Shown here one piece after another: positions 25,243 to 33,714 of a stretch of 64,000 nucleotides of DNA (the stretch's first letter is position 1; every line of letters begins with the position of its first letter). The position numbers were made by a program, and so were the translations under genes. Origin of the DNA: Ilyobacter_A sp963668015 (GTDB taxonomy: Bacteria > Fusobacteriota > Fusobacteriia > Fusobacteriales > Fusobacteriaceae); the NCBI GenBank assembly GCA_963668015.2, contig CAXXCR010000012.1, forward strand, positions 124,001 through 188,000. Reading direction: 5' to 3'. The notes beneath the pieces are model-generated. The model did not search any database. It saw only the letters and a program-made list of their open reading frames with translations, and was not told the DNA's origin.

Positions 25243-26469
25243 ATGAATTTTTTTGAGAGCATAAGATCTGCTTTTCAAAGCCTTATATCAAACAAGATGC
25301 GGTCACTTCTTACTATGCTCGGGATAATAATAGGGATATCTTCTGTAATACTTATGTCTTCCCTTGGTAAGGGTGGGCAGAAACAGATAACAGGAGAGAT
25401 GTCCAAAACAGGTTATGGAAACTTTGAAATAACAGTGGATTCGGACAGTGACTACTACAGGGAAAAATATCTTTTGGACGACTCTGATCTGGATCTTGTA
25501 AAGAGTGTGGAAAGTGTGAGTTTCGCTAGCCCTAAAATTGACAGCAGGATCAGATATGTAAACAAGGATAATAATTATAGGGGAGAGTTAACAGCCACAA
25601 CTTGTGATTATGAGAACATAGAAGAATTAACTTATCTGGAGGGAAGACCGTTTTTAAAAAGTGAGCATGAGAGTAGGGAAAAACTTATAGTAATAGACGA
25701 TATCACGGCAAGGTCGTTTTATCCAGATGAGAGTGCTGTTGGGAAAACTATTGAACTGGAGCTTCAAAAAGGTCAGCAGAGAATAAGGTTTATAGTAGTC
25801 GGGGTATTTGAAAATCCTGCAGGGAAAGTAGCCAGTATAATGGGAGCCCCTGGTATACCAAGATTTGGAAGGATACCCTTGAATACTGCTAAACAGCTTT
25901 TTGATGTGGATACATACGACACCATTGTGGTGAAACCGGATGACCCAGAGAATATAGTCACAGCTATGGAGGATGTTAAGAGTACGTTGGAAGAGAAAAA
26001 CAGTATCAGTTCGGATATGTCCGACATTTACGAGATATCCGAGACTGTGTCTCGCGGGAGTTCATTTGACAATATACTTAGTACACTGAATATATTTATA
26101 ACAAGTGTAGCTTCTATATCTCTTTTGGTTGGAGGTATAGGTGTTATGAATATAATGCTTGTGAGTGTAACCGAGAGAATAAGGGAAATAGGAATAAGGA
26201 AAGCTCTTGGAGCTAAAAATATGGATATACTGGTACAGTTTTTGATAGAATCGGTTATACTGACATCTGTAGGAGGGCTCTTAGGTATAGTGGTAGGTAT
26301 TTTAGGGGCGTTTGCAGTGGGGGATATGTTGGAGGTTGTGCCAATTTTTTCTAGCACAATTTTATTAGTTTCAGTAACGGTGTCCACACTCATAGGTATA
26401 ATTTTTGGTGTTGTGCCTGCAAGGAAGGCTTCGCTTTTAAATCCCATAGAAGCCTTGAGAGTAGATTAG
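25243..26469 (+). CDS. MacB/FtsX-family ABC transporter permease
   Basis: A 408-residue inner-membrane protein. It has the MacB layout: one N-terminal membrane helix after FFESIRSAFQSLISNKMRSLLTMLGIIIGI, a large periplasmic domain (about residues 45-270), and three C-terminal helices starting at the SISLLVGGIGVMNIMLVSVTERIREIGIRKALGA block that is diagnostic for FtsX domains. Mechanotransmission by this fold drives periplasmic substrate efflux through TolC. It closes the four-gene operon; AAGGAG precedes the ATG. Confidence 0.92.
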   Translation: MNFFESIRSAFQSLISNKMRSLLTMLGIIIGISSVILMSSLGKGGQKQITGEMSKTGYGNFEITVDSDSDYYREKYLLDDSDLDLVKSVESVSFASPKIDSRIRYVNKDNNYRGELTATTCDYENIEELTYLEGRPFLKSEHESREKLIVIDDITARSFYPDESAVGKTIELELQKGQQRIRFIVVGVFENPAGKVASIMGAPGIPRFGRIPLNTAKQLFDVDTYDTIVVKPDDPENIVTAMEDVKSTLEEKNSISSDMSDIYEISETVSRGSSFDNILSTLNIFITSVASISLLVGGIGVMNIMLVSVTERIREIGIRKALGAKNMDILVQFLIESVILTSVGGLLGIVVGILGAFAVGDMLEVVPIFSSTILLVSVTVSTLIGIIFGVVPARKASLLNPIEALRVD

Positions 26470-26504
26470 GTTGTTTCAGGTTATAAAAATATTGAATTTC
26501 TGAG

Positions 26505-26747
26505 AATCTTTTTGCACACAGAGTTTCACAGAGGTTTAGAACATGAGCTTCACAGAGAAATCCTTAAGTCAAAAAATTTATTCTTTGTCACGAATTACAC
26601 GAATCTCACGAATGATTCAAAACCTTGAAAATTAAAGATTTTTAGTAAGCCTCTGTGAAGCTCACTCTTTTCCTCCGTGCAACTCTGTAACCAATTTTTT
26701 GACTTTCTATTCGTGATAATTAGTGCGATTCGTGACCAAAAAAGTTT
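26505..26747. repeat. composite intergenic repeat between the permease and VOC genes
   Basis: Modules CACACAGAGTTTCACAGAGG, GAGCTTCACAGAGA, GTCACGAATTACACGAAT, CCTCTGTGAAGCTC and GTGCGATTCGTGACC appear, arranged partly as inverted pairs. Same family as the repeats at 6101, 7382 and 21025. It occupies most of the 345-bp gap; no gene is visible inside. Confidence 0.7.
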
Positions 26748-26815
26748 TTATATCCTTACAAGAAATTCAGTAATTTATCATGAAGATTTAAGTTTAATAG
26801 AAGGTTGTGGGAAGT

Positions 26816-27196
26816 ATGAGTTGCAGAATAGAGCATGTATGTATAAAGGTGGCTGATTTAGAAAAATCTCTGAAGTTCTATTCACAGGTTTTAGGGCTGA
26901 AAGAGATAGAAAGAAAAGATATACCCCAGGAAGATCTCACGGTGGTATACCTCAGCGACGGTAGATGTGAGTTTGAAATAAAGTTAGAATACAGGCAGAA
27001 GAATGAAAAATACAGTATTGGTACAGGATTTTGTCACTTTACGCTAGCGGTGGAAGATTTGCTGGGTTCGTATAATATTCATAGAAAAATGGGGTATGAA
27101 GTGAGCAGTGTTGGAGAGACTACCGAAGAAGAAGCAGAGGGTTACTTTGTAAAAGATCCAAACGGTTATAAAGTTCAGATAATTAGAGGGCTTTGA
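26816..27196 (+). CDS. VOC-superfamily protein related to glyoxalase I, with altered metal site
   Basis: A 126-residue protein with the paired beta-alpha-beta-beta-beta modules of the vicinal-oxygen-chelate fold (IEHVCIKVADLEKSLKFYSQVLGL; CHFTLAVEDL; FVKDPNGYKVQII). It aligns with bacterial glyoxalase I, where the metal is held by His, Glu, His, Glu. H7 and the CHF histidine are kept, but the first Glu position reads K (FEIKLEY) and the last reads Q (YKVQII). Lactoylglutathione lyase activity is therefore doubtful. Start ATG 26816; a GTG at 26807 is in frame. It sits between the efflux operon and the two-component genes. Confidence 0.78.
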   Translation: MSCRIEHVCIKVADLEKSLKFYSQVLGLKEIERKDIPQEDLTVVYLSDGRCEFEIKLEYRQKNEKYSIGTGFCHFTLAVEDLLGSYNIHRKMGYEVSSVGETTEEEAEGYFVKDPNGYKVQIIRGL

Positions 27197-27266
27197 AAGA
27201 GAATACTGTTTAAAATAATTCAAAACTGCCTTGTTTTATACTATACTAGAAGTATGAAAAAGGGGG

Positions 27267-27944
27267 ATGAGGTATTTGAGTAGGATACTGGTTGTAGAAG
27301 ATGAACCTAATATGAGAAGGCTTATAAAAGACTTTTTAAAAAGGGAAGGCTATGAGGTTGTAGAAGCTGAAGACGGAAGAATGGCTTTGGAGGTGTTTGA
27401 AACAGAAGCCGTGGACCTGGTTATCTTGGATGTCATGATGCCGGAGTTGGACGGGTGGGTAGTATGTCGTGAAATTAGAAAAATATCTCAAGTGCCGATA
27501 GTTTTTTTGACCGCTAAGGTACAGGAAAGCGACCAACTTTTTGGGTTCGAACTGCAGGCGGATGACTATATAACAAAGCCTTTTAGTCTTAAAATTCTTG
27601 TTGCCAGGATAAAGGCACTTTTAAAGAAAAACACAGTGAATAATGAAAATTTGAAGTACGGAGACCTGGTCTTAGACTACGAAAAGCATTCTGTGAGTAA
27701 GTCGAATAAGGAGCTGGATCTGACTCCTAAGGAGTTTGACATGCTTTTATACTTTATGAGAAACAAAGGGATAGCACTGAGCAGAGAGAAAATACTCAAC
27801 CATGTATGGGGGTATGATTATTTTGGTGACTTGCGGACTGTGGATACCCATATAAAAAGGCTGAGAAAAAAGGTAGGGGATGAGGTCATAGAAACAGTTA
27901 GAGGTTTTGGGTATAAACTTGGGGGTAGAAATGAAAATATCTAA
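27267..27944 (+). CDS. OmpR/PhoB-family response regulator
   Basis: A 225-residue regulator. Receiver domain: acidic pocket ED (11-12), phospho-acceptor D55 in ILDVMMP, T/S in FLTAK, and K in DYITKPFS. Then a winged-helix DNA-binding domain (LDLTPKEFDMLLYFMRN...VWGYDYFGDLRTVDTHIKRLRKKV). The ATG at 27267 directly follows the GGGGG ribosome site; a TTG at 27276, giving the compact N-terminus SRILVVEDEP, may be the real start. The gene overlaps its kinase by 14 bp. Candidate targets are the direct-repeat boxes before the efflux operon and the Spy-like gene. Confidence 0.93.
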   Translation: MRYLSRILVVEDEPNMRRLIKDFLKREGYEVVEAEDGRMALEVFETEAVDLVILDVMMPELDGWVVCREIRKISQVPIVFLTAKVQESDQLFGFELQADDYITKPFSLKILVARIKALLKKNTVNNENLKYGDLVLDYEKHSVSKSNKELDLTPKEFDMLLYFMRNKGIALSREKILNHVWGYDYFGDLRTVDTHIKRLRKKVGDEVIETVRGFGYKLGGRNENI

Positions 27945-29361
27945 AAAGCTTTTTTTTATGAACAGCGGTATCGTACTGGTTATACTGGGTATATTATTTT
28001 TATCTGCGGGCACCTTTTTTAGGAGATACTACCTTAATAAAAAAGTGCATAGATTGAAGGAGATAGCCAAGTATATAAGGAATCCCAGCAGTCAGCTCAG
28101 TTTGGAGGAGATAGAAGATCTTTATAGAGTCAAAGTGGAATTTGTAGATATATCTGGAGACGATCTTTCCAGTAAAAGTATCGCCTATAGAAAAATTTAT
28201 GGTGAAGACTTTGATTTAAACAATATAAAAGAAAGAATATTAGAAGATGAGGAACTGGTTCAGCTGAAACAAGAGCCTGGAAGCGGAGTCAATTTTTTAG
28301 AGTATCTGAGTTTATATGAAAATGACCTCATCATGATAGTGGGCTCCCCTGTATTCCCTATAAAACAAGCCATTGATTATTCAACAAAGTTTTATTTATA
28401 TGCCTTGATGGCAGCTTTAGCTGTAAGTTTTATATTGAACTATTTTTTTGCAAAAATATTTACTTCGCCGCTTAGAAAATTAACGTCTATAAGCCACAAT
28501 ATGGCGGATTTGAGTTTTGATGAAAAAGCGGATATAAAGACAGGGGATGAGCTAGAGGAGCTGGCACAAAGCATGAACTATATGTCTGAAAAATTAGAAG
28601 AAACTATAAATAAGTTAGAAGATTCTAATATAAAACTGAAAAAAGAGATAGAGAAAGAACGCATGTTGGAAAAACTCAGGAAAAATTTCATATCAAGTGT
28701 AAATCATGAACTGAAAACTCCTATAGCCTTGATAAGTGGGTATGCAGAGGGTTTAAAAGATGGTGTGGCAGATGAGAGTTCCAGAGAGTTCTATTGCCAG
28801 GTGATAATGGACGAGGCGAAAAAGATGGACGAAATGGTAAAAGATCTGCTGTTAATATCTCAAATAGAATCTGGATACTTTAAGATCAAGAAAGTTCCGT
28901 TTGAAATTTCATCTGCATTGAAACGTGGACTTGAAAAATTTGAAATATTGATACGGAATAAAAATTTAAGATTGAAAACCAATATAGATAAAGCGGTGCT
29001 GGTATGGGCTGATGGAAATTCTGTTGATCAGGTGATTAACAATTTATTGAGCAATGCAGTAAGATACTGTCCTGATGGTGGAGATGTTGAAGTTAAATTA
29101 GAGGATTTTGGAGAAGAGCTCAGGTTGGGCATATACAACAGCAGTAATAAAATTGACAAAAATGAATTACAGAAGATATGGACACCATTTTACAGACTGG
29201 ATAAGTCTGGGAGTAAAAAATATGGTGGAACAGGTCTGGGATTATCAATTGTAAGGGAAATACTGGAGAAACACGGAAGTAGATATGGTGTGGATGTAGT
29301 TGATGGCGGAGTGGAATTTTATATTTATATGAAAAAATCCACCAAAATTACAAATGAATGA
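27931..29361 (+). CDS. sensor histidine kinase
   Basis: A 476-residue inner-membrane kinase: TM1 about 8-30, a ~120-residue periplasmic sensor, TM2 about 154-173, HAMP to about 225, a coiled-coil, the HisKA box with H259 (SSVNHELKTP), N-box (VINNLLSNAVRYCP), and the ATP lid/G-box (GGTGLGLSIVREIL). The periplasmic part is not a domain I can name. ATG 27931 has GGGGG five bases upstream; an ATG at 27907 in the same frame lacks it. Overlap with the regulator gene indicates coupled translation. The stop codon lies inside the direct-repeat box of the next gene. Confidence 0.93.
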   Translation: MKISKKLFFMNSGIVLVILGILFLSAGTFFRRYYLNKKVHRLKEIAKYIRNPSSQLSLEEIEDLYRVKVEFVDISGDDLSSKSIAYRKIYGEDFDLNNIKERILEDEELVQLKQEPGSGVNFLEYLSLYENDLIMIVGSPVFPIKQAIDYSTKFYLYALMAALAVSFILNYFFAKIFTSPLRKLTSISHNMADLSFDEKADIKTGDELEELAQSMNYMSEKLEETINKLEDSNIKLKKEIEKERMLEKLRKNFISSVNHELKTPIALISGYAEGLKDGVADESSREFYCQVIMDEAKKMDEMVKDLLLISQIESGYFKIKKVPFEISSALKRGLEKFEILIRNKNLRLKTNIDKAVLVWADGNSVDQVINNLLSNAVRYCPDGGDVEVKLEDFGEELRLGIYNSSNKIDKNELQKIWTPFYRLDKSGSKKYGGTGLGLSIVREILEKHGSRYGVDVVDGGVEFYIYMKKSTKITNE

Positions 29362-29391
29362 CACTTAAATGTCACACAACGGGTATATACT
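29359..29391 (+). promoter_or_regulatory. response-regulator-type box and -10 before the Spy-like gene
   Basis: TGACACT (29359-29365) and TGTCACA (29370-29376) with 11-bp period, then 9 bp, then TATACT (29386-29391). Period and spacing match the box at 22136-22168 exactly. Confidence 0.6.
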
Positions 29392-29422
29392 ATATTTGAA
29401 ACTAGAAAAAGGAGGTAAAGTT

Positions 29423-29833
29423 ATGAAAAAGAAAGCATTGATTTTGGGGTTGATTTTATCTACAGCAGCCTTTGGGTTTCAAAGACCTGATTATGATGAG
29501 AGGGACCATTACAAAAAATTCAGAGAGGTAAAAGAGCAGAGACTGGAGTTATTTGAAAATTTAAGCCAGGAGCAAAAAGAGAGCATCAAAGAACTGAGAT
29601 CGGAAAATTTCAAAAAAAATTCCAAGTTAAAACTGAGCATAGACGAAAAAATGCTCAAGATCAGAAGGTATATGATGGAGGATAATGTAGAGTGGCCTAA
29701 GATAGAAAAACTCACAAAAGAGATAGGGATTTTAGAGGGGAAGGTGGAGTACAACAACCTCAGAAACAGATACGAGATAAATAAGATGGCAGGTTTTGAA
29801 AAACCAATTCCACTGAGGGGCTTAAAAAAATAA
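29423..29833 (+). CDS. small periplasmic Spy/CpxP-like protein
   Basis: A 136-residue precursor: signal peptide of about 19 residues (KKK, hydrophobic core, cleavage near AAFG/F), then a mature, highly charged all-helical protein with an LSQEQKESIKELRSE element reminiscent of the LTxxQ motif of Spy/CpxP chaperone-like proteins. In E. coli these respond to envelope stress and modulate the cognate sensor kinase. Its place directly behind the sensor kinase and its own regulated promoter fit that role. ATG 29423 has AGGAGG upstream; a GTG/ATG further upstream has none. Assignment rests on fold-level resemblance and context. Confidence 0.65.
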   Translation: MKKKALILGLILSTAAFGFQRPDYDERDHYKKFREVKEQRLELFENLSQEQKESIKELRSENFKKNSKLKLSIDEKMLKIRRYMMEDNVEWPKIEKLTKEIGILEGKVEYNNLRNRYEINKMAGFEKPIPLRGLKK

Positions 29834-29880
29834 GCGCGCCAAAACATGTGTGCATGTGCAAATGAAAAAAAGTTTAGTGG

Positions 29881-29957
29881 AAACCTCCTTAAGTAGATAC
29901 GGTAAACAAAGCTGTGTAATAATAGCTTAAAAGTATTTGCTTGGGGAGGTTTTTTTA
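29881..29957 (+). terminator. terminator region after the Spy-like gene
   Basis: Arms AAACCTCC (29881-29888) and GGAGGTTT (29945-29952) enclose a loop that itself holds a small hairpin (AAGCT...AGCTT); a run of T follows. Branched terminator or processed 3' end. Confidence 0.55.
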
Positions 29958-30073
29958 TTTTGTGTGTCAGAAAAATATTAATTCTAAATACATAGGGCCT
30001 ATACGTACAGTATTTAAAGTTTTATCAATTGTTTAGCCTAATATTTAGTTATATTTTGTATTTGACGGCAAAG

Positions 30074-30123
30074 TGTGTTCTCGGACACAATCATTGACAA
30101 ACTGTTCTTTATAGTGCTATTAT
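30074..30123 (+). promoter_or_regulatory. operator O1 and promoter of the second LacI-family gene
   Basis: Operator TGTGTTCTCGGACACA at 30074-30089, immediately upstream of TTGACA (30094-30099) and TATTAT (30118-30123, spacing 18). Matches the consensus TGTGTNCNNGNACACA shared by five sites in this window, implying autoregulation. Confidence 0.7.
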
Positions 30124-30158
30124 ATAATAATATATAGAAATATAAGGAGCGGGAAATT

Positions 30159-31196
30159 ATGAAGAAAACGACAATTAAAATGGTAGCGGAACATGCCGGC
30201 GTTTCTCGTGGTACTGTAGACCGTGTACTTAATAAGAGGGGGAAAGTTAGACCAGAGGTTGAGCGAAGGGTGTTAGAATCTATCCGCGTCCTTAATTATA
30301 AACCAAATACCGCAGCACGGTCTCTAGCTTTTACTAAAAATACAAAAAAAATTGGGTTTTTACTACCCAATCAACCCGGATTTCTAATGGACGAGATTAC
30401 AAGAAGCATAGACAAGGTGATTGAGGAGAGTAAGGATTTAGGAATTGATATCATTGTTGAAAAATGTGATCTCAACAACCCTAATGAGTATATAAAAAAA
30501 ATTGATAAGATGGTAGCTAAAGGAGTGTTTGGTTTTGTAATTAGGGCGCAAAATACGATCTCTTTAGTGGAAAAAATTAATGAGCTTGATGCAAGAGATA
30601 TACCGGTTATTACTGTGAACTCGGACATACCGGCAAGCAGGAGAAGATGTTTTGTCGGAGAAAATACAATTCAAAGTGGACGAGTAGCAGGGGAAATTAT
30701 GTATAAGCACTTGCGTGACGGAGAAAAAATACTTGTTATAGCAGGTATACCAGAATTTGAAGCCCATGTCAGCCGGGTAAAAGGATTTCAAGATTTTTTA
30801 AAAGAGAAAGGTATTTCTGAGGATTGCTACGAAGTCATATATACACATGGGAATTATGAATTGACTTATAAGAAAGTTTTTGAAAATATAACAGATCACA
30901 GTGAAATAAATAAGATATATATGTCAATTGATAGTGAAGTGGCTTGTGCTGAAGCCATAGAGAGAGCGGGTCTGAAAGATAAAATATTTATGATAAGTCA
31001 CGACACCCCTTCCTCAACAATAAAGTTGTTGAAAAAAGGTATAATTGATTTTACTATAGATCAGGATATTTATAGGCAGGGGTATAAATCACTTCAGCTG
31101 CTCAAGGATTATATTTTATCCGGAAATCCGATAGAGCAGATACATGAGAAAATGGTGATTCACATAATATCAGCAGAGTGTATCGGTGGAAAGTAA
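30159..31196 (+). CDS. LacI-family regulator with sugar-binding (Peripla_BP_4-like) domain
   Basis: A 345-residue regulator. HTH: TIKMVAEHAGVSRGTVDRVLNKRG (residues ~4-27), hinge YKPNTAARSLA, and effector domain similar to ribose/galactose-binding proteins (KKIGFLLPNQPGF; DIPVITVNSDIPASRR; GENTIQSGRVAGEIM; TIDQDIYRQGYKSLQLL). The TVDRVLN recognition helix, rather than TVSRVLN, belongs to a subgroup tied to sugar and inositol uptake genes. It is the obvious reader of the TGTGTNCNNGNACACA operators at its own promoter and at the dehydrogenase/isomerase and symporter promoters. Followed by a strong terminator, so it is transcribed alone. Confidence 0.92.
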   Translation: MKKTTIKMVAEHAGVSRGTVDRVLNKRGKVRPEVERRVLESIRVLNYKPNTAARSLAFTKNTKKIGFLLPNQPGFLMDEITRSIDKVIEESKDLGIDIIVEKCDLNNPNEYIKKIDKMVAKGVFGFVIRAQNTISLVEKINELDARDIPVITVNSDIPASRRRCFVGENTIQSGRVAGEIMYKHLRDGEKILVIAGIPEFEAHVSRVKGFQDFLKEKGISEDCYEVIYTHGNYELTYKKVFENITDHSEINKIYMSIDSEVACAEAIERAGLKDKIFMISHDTPSSTIKLLKKGIIDFTIDQDIYRQGYKSLQLLKDYILSGNPIEQIHEKMVIHIISAECIGGK

Positions 31197-31216
31197 AAAA
31201 AAGTAAAATATAAGTG

Positions 31217-31258
31217 CAGTTTTTTAGCAGATGCCACGCTAGAAGACTGTATTTTTTT
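31217..31258 (+). terminator. rho-independent terminator after the LacI-family gene
   Basis: 12-bp stem CAGTTTTTTAGC / GCTAGAAGACTG (two G-T pairs; 31217-31228 with 31238-31249), 9-nt loop, then TATTTTTTT. Confidence 0.75.
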
Positions 31259-31360
31259 ATTTTTGAAGTATAAAATTTTAAAAAGAGAGTTTCTGAAATC
31301 TCTGAAAATAATAGCTTAGACGAAATAAATGATTTTTTTTGAGAAAAAATAGTACAAATG

Positions 31361-31417
31361 TTGACAAAAAAAGAAACATGGGCTATAATCAAAATACAAA
31401 CGGTGTACACGAGCACA
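31361..31417 (+). promoter_or_regulatory. consensus promoter plus operator O2 of the first dehydrogenase/isomerase unit
   Basis: TTGACA (31361-31366) and TATAAT (31384-31389), exact consensus with a 17-bp spacer. Operator GGTGTACACGAGCACA at 31402-31417 lies just past the predicted start of transcription (two deviations from the consensus operator). Confidence 0.75.
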
Positions 31418-31539
31418 TTTAAATGAGCAATTCCTTTTGAAGGATTTGTCGATGTAGATAAGCATCTTTAATCAGATTTTTACTTACATTTAAAGGGTGG
31501 GTGGTACGTATTGCATTGCTGAAATGAAATTGGCATAGG

Positions 31540-31593
31540 TCGATACTTACTAAAACCCTATATTTTATAGAAAAATATGTGTCCGAGCACACA
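31540..31593 (+). promoter_or_regulatory. operator O3, possibly with a second weak promoter
   Basis: TGTGTCCGAGCACACA at 31578-31593 is identical to the site at 38763. A weak promoter (TTGGCA 31540-31545, TTTTAT 31563-31568, spacing 17) stands just upstream, so O3 could block either a second promoter or elongation from the first. The remaining 5' region 31197-31669 holds no gene. Confidence 0.65.
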
Positions 31594-31669
31594 AAAAGAG
31601 TTTTTCTTGAGTTTAACTTTTAAAACATAAAAACTAAAACAGTAACAATATAAGATGAGGAGGAGTAAA

Positions 31670-32689
31670 ATGAAAGTATTTAAAGTTGGAATTATCGGAG
31701 CTGGAAGAATAGGGAAGGTTCATGCAGAGAGTCTTTGCTACCATGTTCCAAACGCAGAGGTTAAAGCTATCGCAGATCCGTTCTTAAACGAAGCTACTAA
31801 AGAGTGGGCAAAATCATTAGGAATTGAGAATGCTTACACAGATCACAAGGATATCTTGAGCGATCCTGAAATCGATGCTGTATTCGTTTGTTCTTCAACA
31901 GACACTCACTCTCAAATATCAATAGAGTCTATGGAAGCTGGGAAACACGTATTCTGTGAAAAACCAATCGATTTCGATTTAGACAGAATCGCAAAAGTAC
32001 TAGAAACTGTAGAAAAAACAGGAGTTAAATTCCAAGTTGGATTCAACAGAAGATTTGACCACAACTTCAAAACAGTTCAAGAAACTGTAGCGGCTGGAAA
32101 AATTGGAGATCCTCATATGATCAAAATCTCGTCAAGAGATCCTCAAGCTCCACCAGTATCTTACGTAAAAGTATCAGGAGGAATATTCCTAGATATGACA
32201 ATCCATGATTTCGACATGGTTAGATTCCTTTCTGGAAGCGAAGTTACAGAAGTTCATGCATACGGAGCAGTATTAGTAGATGAAGGAATAGGAGAAGCTG
32301 GAGACATTGATACAGCAATAGTTACTATGAAACTTGAAAATGGTGCAATGGCTGTAATCGACAACAGCAGACAAGCATTATACGGATATGACCAAAGAGC
32401 TGAAGTATTCGGATCTTTAGGTATGGTAGAAGCGTTAAACGACCAACCATCTACAGCAGTTATCTCAACAGCAGAAGGAACTAAATCAGAGTGTATCAAA
32501 AGTGCTCTTTTAGATAGATACCTTCAAGCATATGTTGACGAAGCAAAAGCATTCATCGAAGCAGTTGCTGAAGATAAAGAAGTATCAGTACAAGGAATCG
32601 ACGGACTTAAACCAGTTCTTATTGGTCTAGCTGCAACAAAATCGTTAAAAGAAGGAAGACCAGTAAAAATTTCTGAAATAGAAAAATAA
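31670..32689 (+). CDS. Gfo/Idh/MocA dehydrogenase, inositol-dehydrogenase-like (copy A)
   Basis: A 339-residue NAD(P)-dependent dehydrogenase: Rossmann motif GAGRIGKVHA, catalytic K98 in EKP, and D175-x3-H179 in DMTIHD as in IolG. It probably oxidises an inositol isomer or related sugar in the cytoplasm. Protein and DNA are identical to the gene at 39360, and it is a closer relative of the gene at 19867 than of generic family members. Codon use looks strongly optimised (high expression expected). ATG 31670 with AGGAGGAG upstream is the start; an ATG five codons earlier overlaps that site. It is 28 bp ahead of the TIM-barrel gene. No iolB/C/D homologue is in the window, so the exact pathway is open. 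Confidence 0.9.
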   Translation: MKVFKVGIIGAGRIGKVHAESLCYHVPNAEVKAIADPFLNEATKEWAKSLGIENAYTDHKDILSDPEIDAVFVCSSTDTHSQISIESMEAGKHVFCEKPIDFDLDRIAKVLETVEKTGVKFQVGFNRRFDHNFKTVQETVAAGKIGDPHMIKISSRDPQAPPVSYVKVSGGIFLDMTIHDFDMVRFLSGSEVTEVHAYGAVLVDEGIGEAGDIDTAIVTMKLENGAMAVIDNSRQALYGYDQRAEVFGSLGMVEALNDQPSTAVISTAEGTKSECIKSALLDRYLQAYVDEAKAFIEAVAEDKEVSVQGIDGLKPVLIGLAATKSLKEGRPVKISEIEK

Positions 32690-32717
32690 GAAGAAAGAAT
32701 TAAGAGAGGTGAAAAAA

Positions 32718-33500
32718 ATGAAAACATCAGCTTGTATAGAAACACTATTTACAGAGCTACCTTGGAACGAAAGATTTAAAGCTGCCAAAGAAGCAGGATT
32801 CGACTACATAGAATTCTGGAGCTGGACAGATAAAGACTTAGATGAGTTAAAAAGACTTGCTGAAGAAGCAGGAATAGGGATCAGCGGATTCAACGGAGAT
32901 GCTGACTACTCGCTAGTAGACCCAACTCACAAAGAAAAATACCTAGACTTCCTAAAGCAGTCAATAGAAGCAGCGAAAAAAATCGGAGCAGAAAGTGTAA
33001 CAATCCACTCGAACGCTTTAGGAGACGGCGGAATTGTTGTAGAGCATTACACAGACTTATCAGAAACTGTAAAACTTTGCTCAATGTTCGATATGTTAAA
33101 AGAAGTGGCTGTAATAGCAGAAGAAAGTGGGATCACTTGTAACCTTGAAGGGTTAAACATTACAACAGACCATGTAGGAAACTACTTAAAAAACACACAA
33201 ATGGCGGCAGAGATTATCCGTTTAATCAACTCGCCAAAAGTAAAAATACTATATGATGTATACCATATGCAATTAAATGAAGGGTCTATCTGTGACACAT
33301 TAACAAAATATGTGGACACAATAGGACACATCCATATTGCGGATGCACCAGGAAGACATGAGCCAGGAACAGGGGAGATCAACTACCCTAACGTGATAAA
33401 ACACCTAAGAAAATTAGGATGCGAAGCGAAAATAGGGTGCGAATTATTTCCTGCAGAAAACACAGAAAAAGCAGTAAAGGCTATAATGGATATTTTCTAA
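32718..33500 (+). CDS. xylose-isomerase-like TIM-barrel protein, hydroxypyruvate-isomerase type (copy A)
   Basis: A 260-residue TIM barrel of the xylose-isomerase-like superfamily. Metal and substrate residues can be placed at E144 (NLEGLN), D180 and H183 (YDVYHMQ), H206 (HIHIAD), R213-H214-EPGTGE, and E242 (GCELFP), the pattern of Hyi hydroxypyruvate isomerase; IolE/IolI-type enzymes are also related. It would isomerise or epimerise the keto product of the dehydrogenase encoded just before it. ATG 32718 is chosen, preceded by AGAGGTG; an in-frame GTG at 32709 is too close to it. Identical to the gene at 40408. Confidence 0.87.
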   Translation: MKTSACIETLFTELPWNERFKAAKEAGFDYIEFWSWTDKDLDELKRLAEEAGIGISGFNGDADYSLVDPTHKEKYLDFLKQSIEAAKKIGAESVTIHSNALGDGGIVVEHYTDLSETVKLCSMFDMLKEVAVIAEESGITCNLEGLNITTDHVGNYLKNTQMAAEIIRLINSPKVKILYDVYHMQLNEGSICDTLTKYVDTIGHIHIADAPGRHEPGTGEINYPNVIKHLRKLGCEAKIGCELFPAENTEKAVKAIMDIF

Positions 33501-33714
33501 TAGCTAAATGTTAATTGTTTATAATGTGATATAATAATTTATATAACAAAGTTATGTTTCTGCTGGGGTTGCGTTATTTTGATTAAAGACACTATTGCAA
33601 AAAAAACATTATTCGAAATAATTTTTGTTTGACTCAGCAGCCCCACCTTTTGAAATTTTAATGGTGACTTTTGATATCGTTTAAAATTTAAGTTAAAAAG
33701 AGGAAGGTAATTTT

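Larger units (their letters stand above)
31658..33500. repeat. 1,843-bp direct repeat, copy A
   Basis: Reading base by base, this block appears identical to 39348-41190 (offset 7,690). Identity begins in the ribosome site of the dehydrogenase gene and stops exactly at the TAA of the isomerase gene; flanks differ on both sides. Confidence 0.9.

Noticed and set aside
21025..26747. CRISPR array as explanation for the repeated CACAGAG/CACGAAT words
   Set aside because: The repeats are irregular in length and spacing, are partly inverted, and no cas gene is present.
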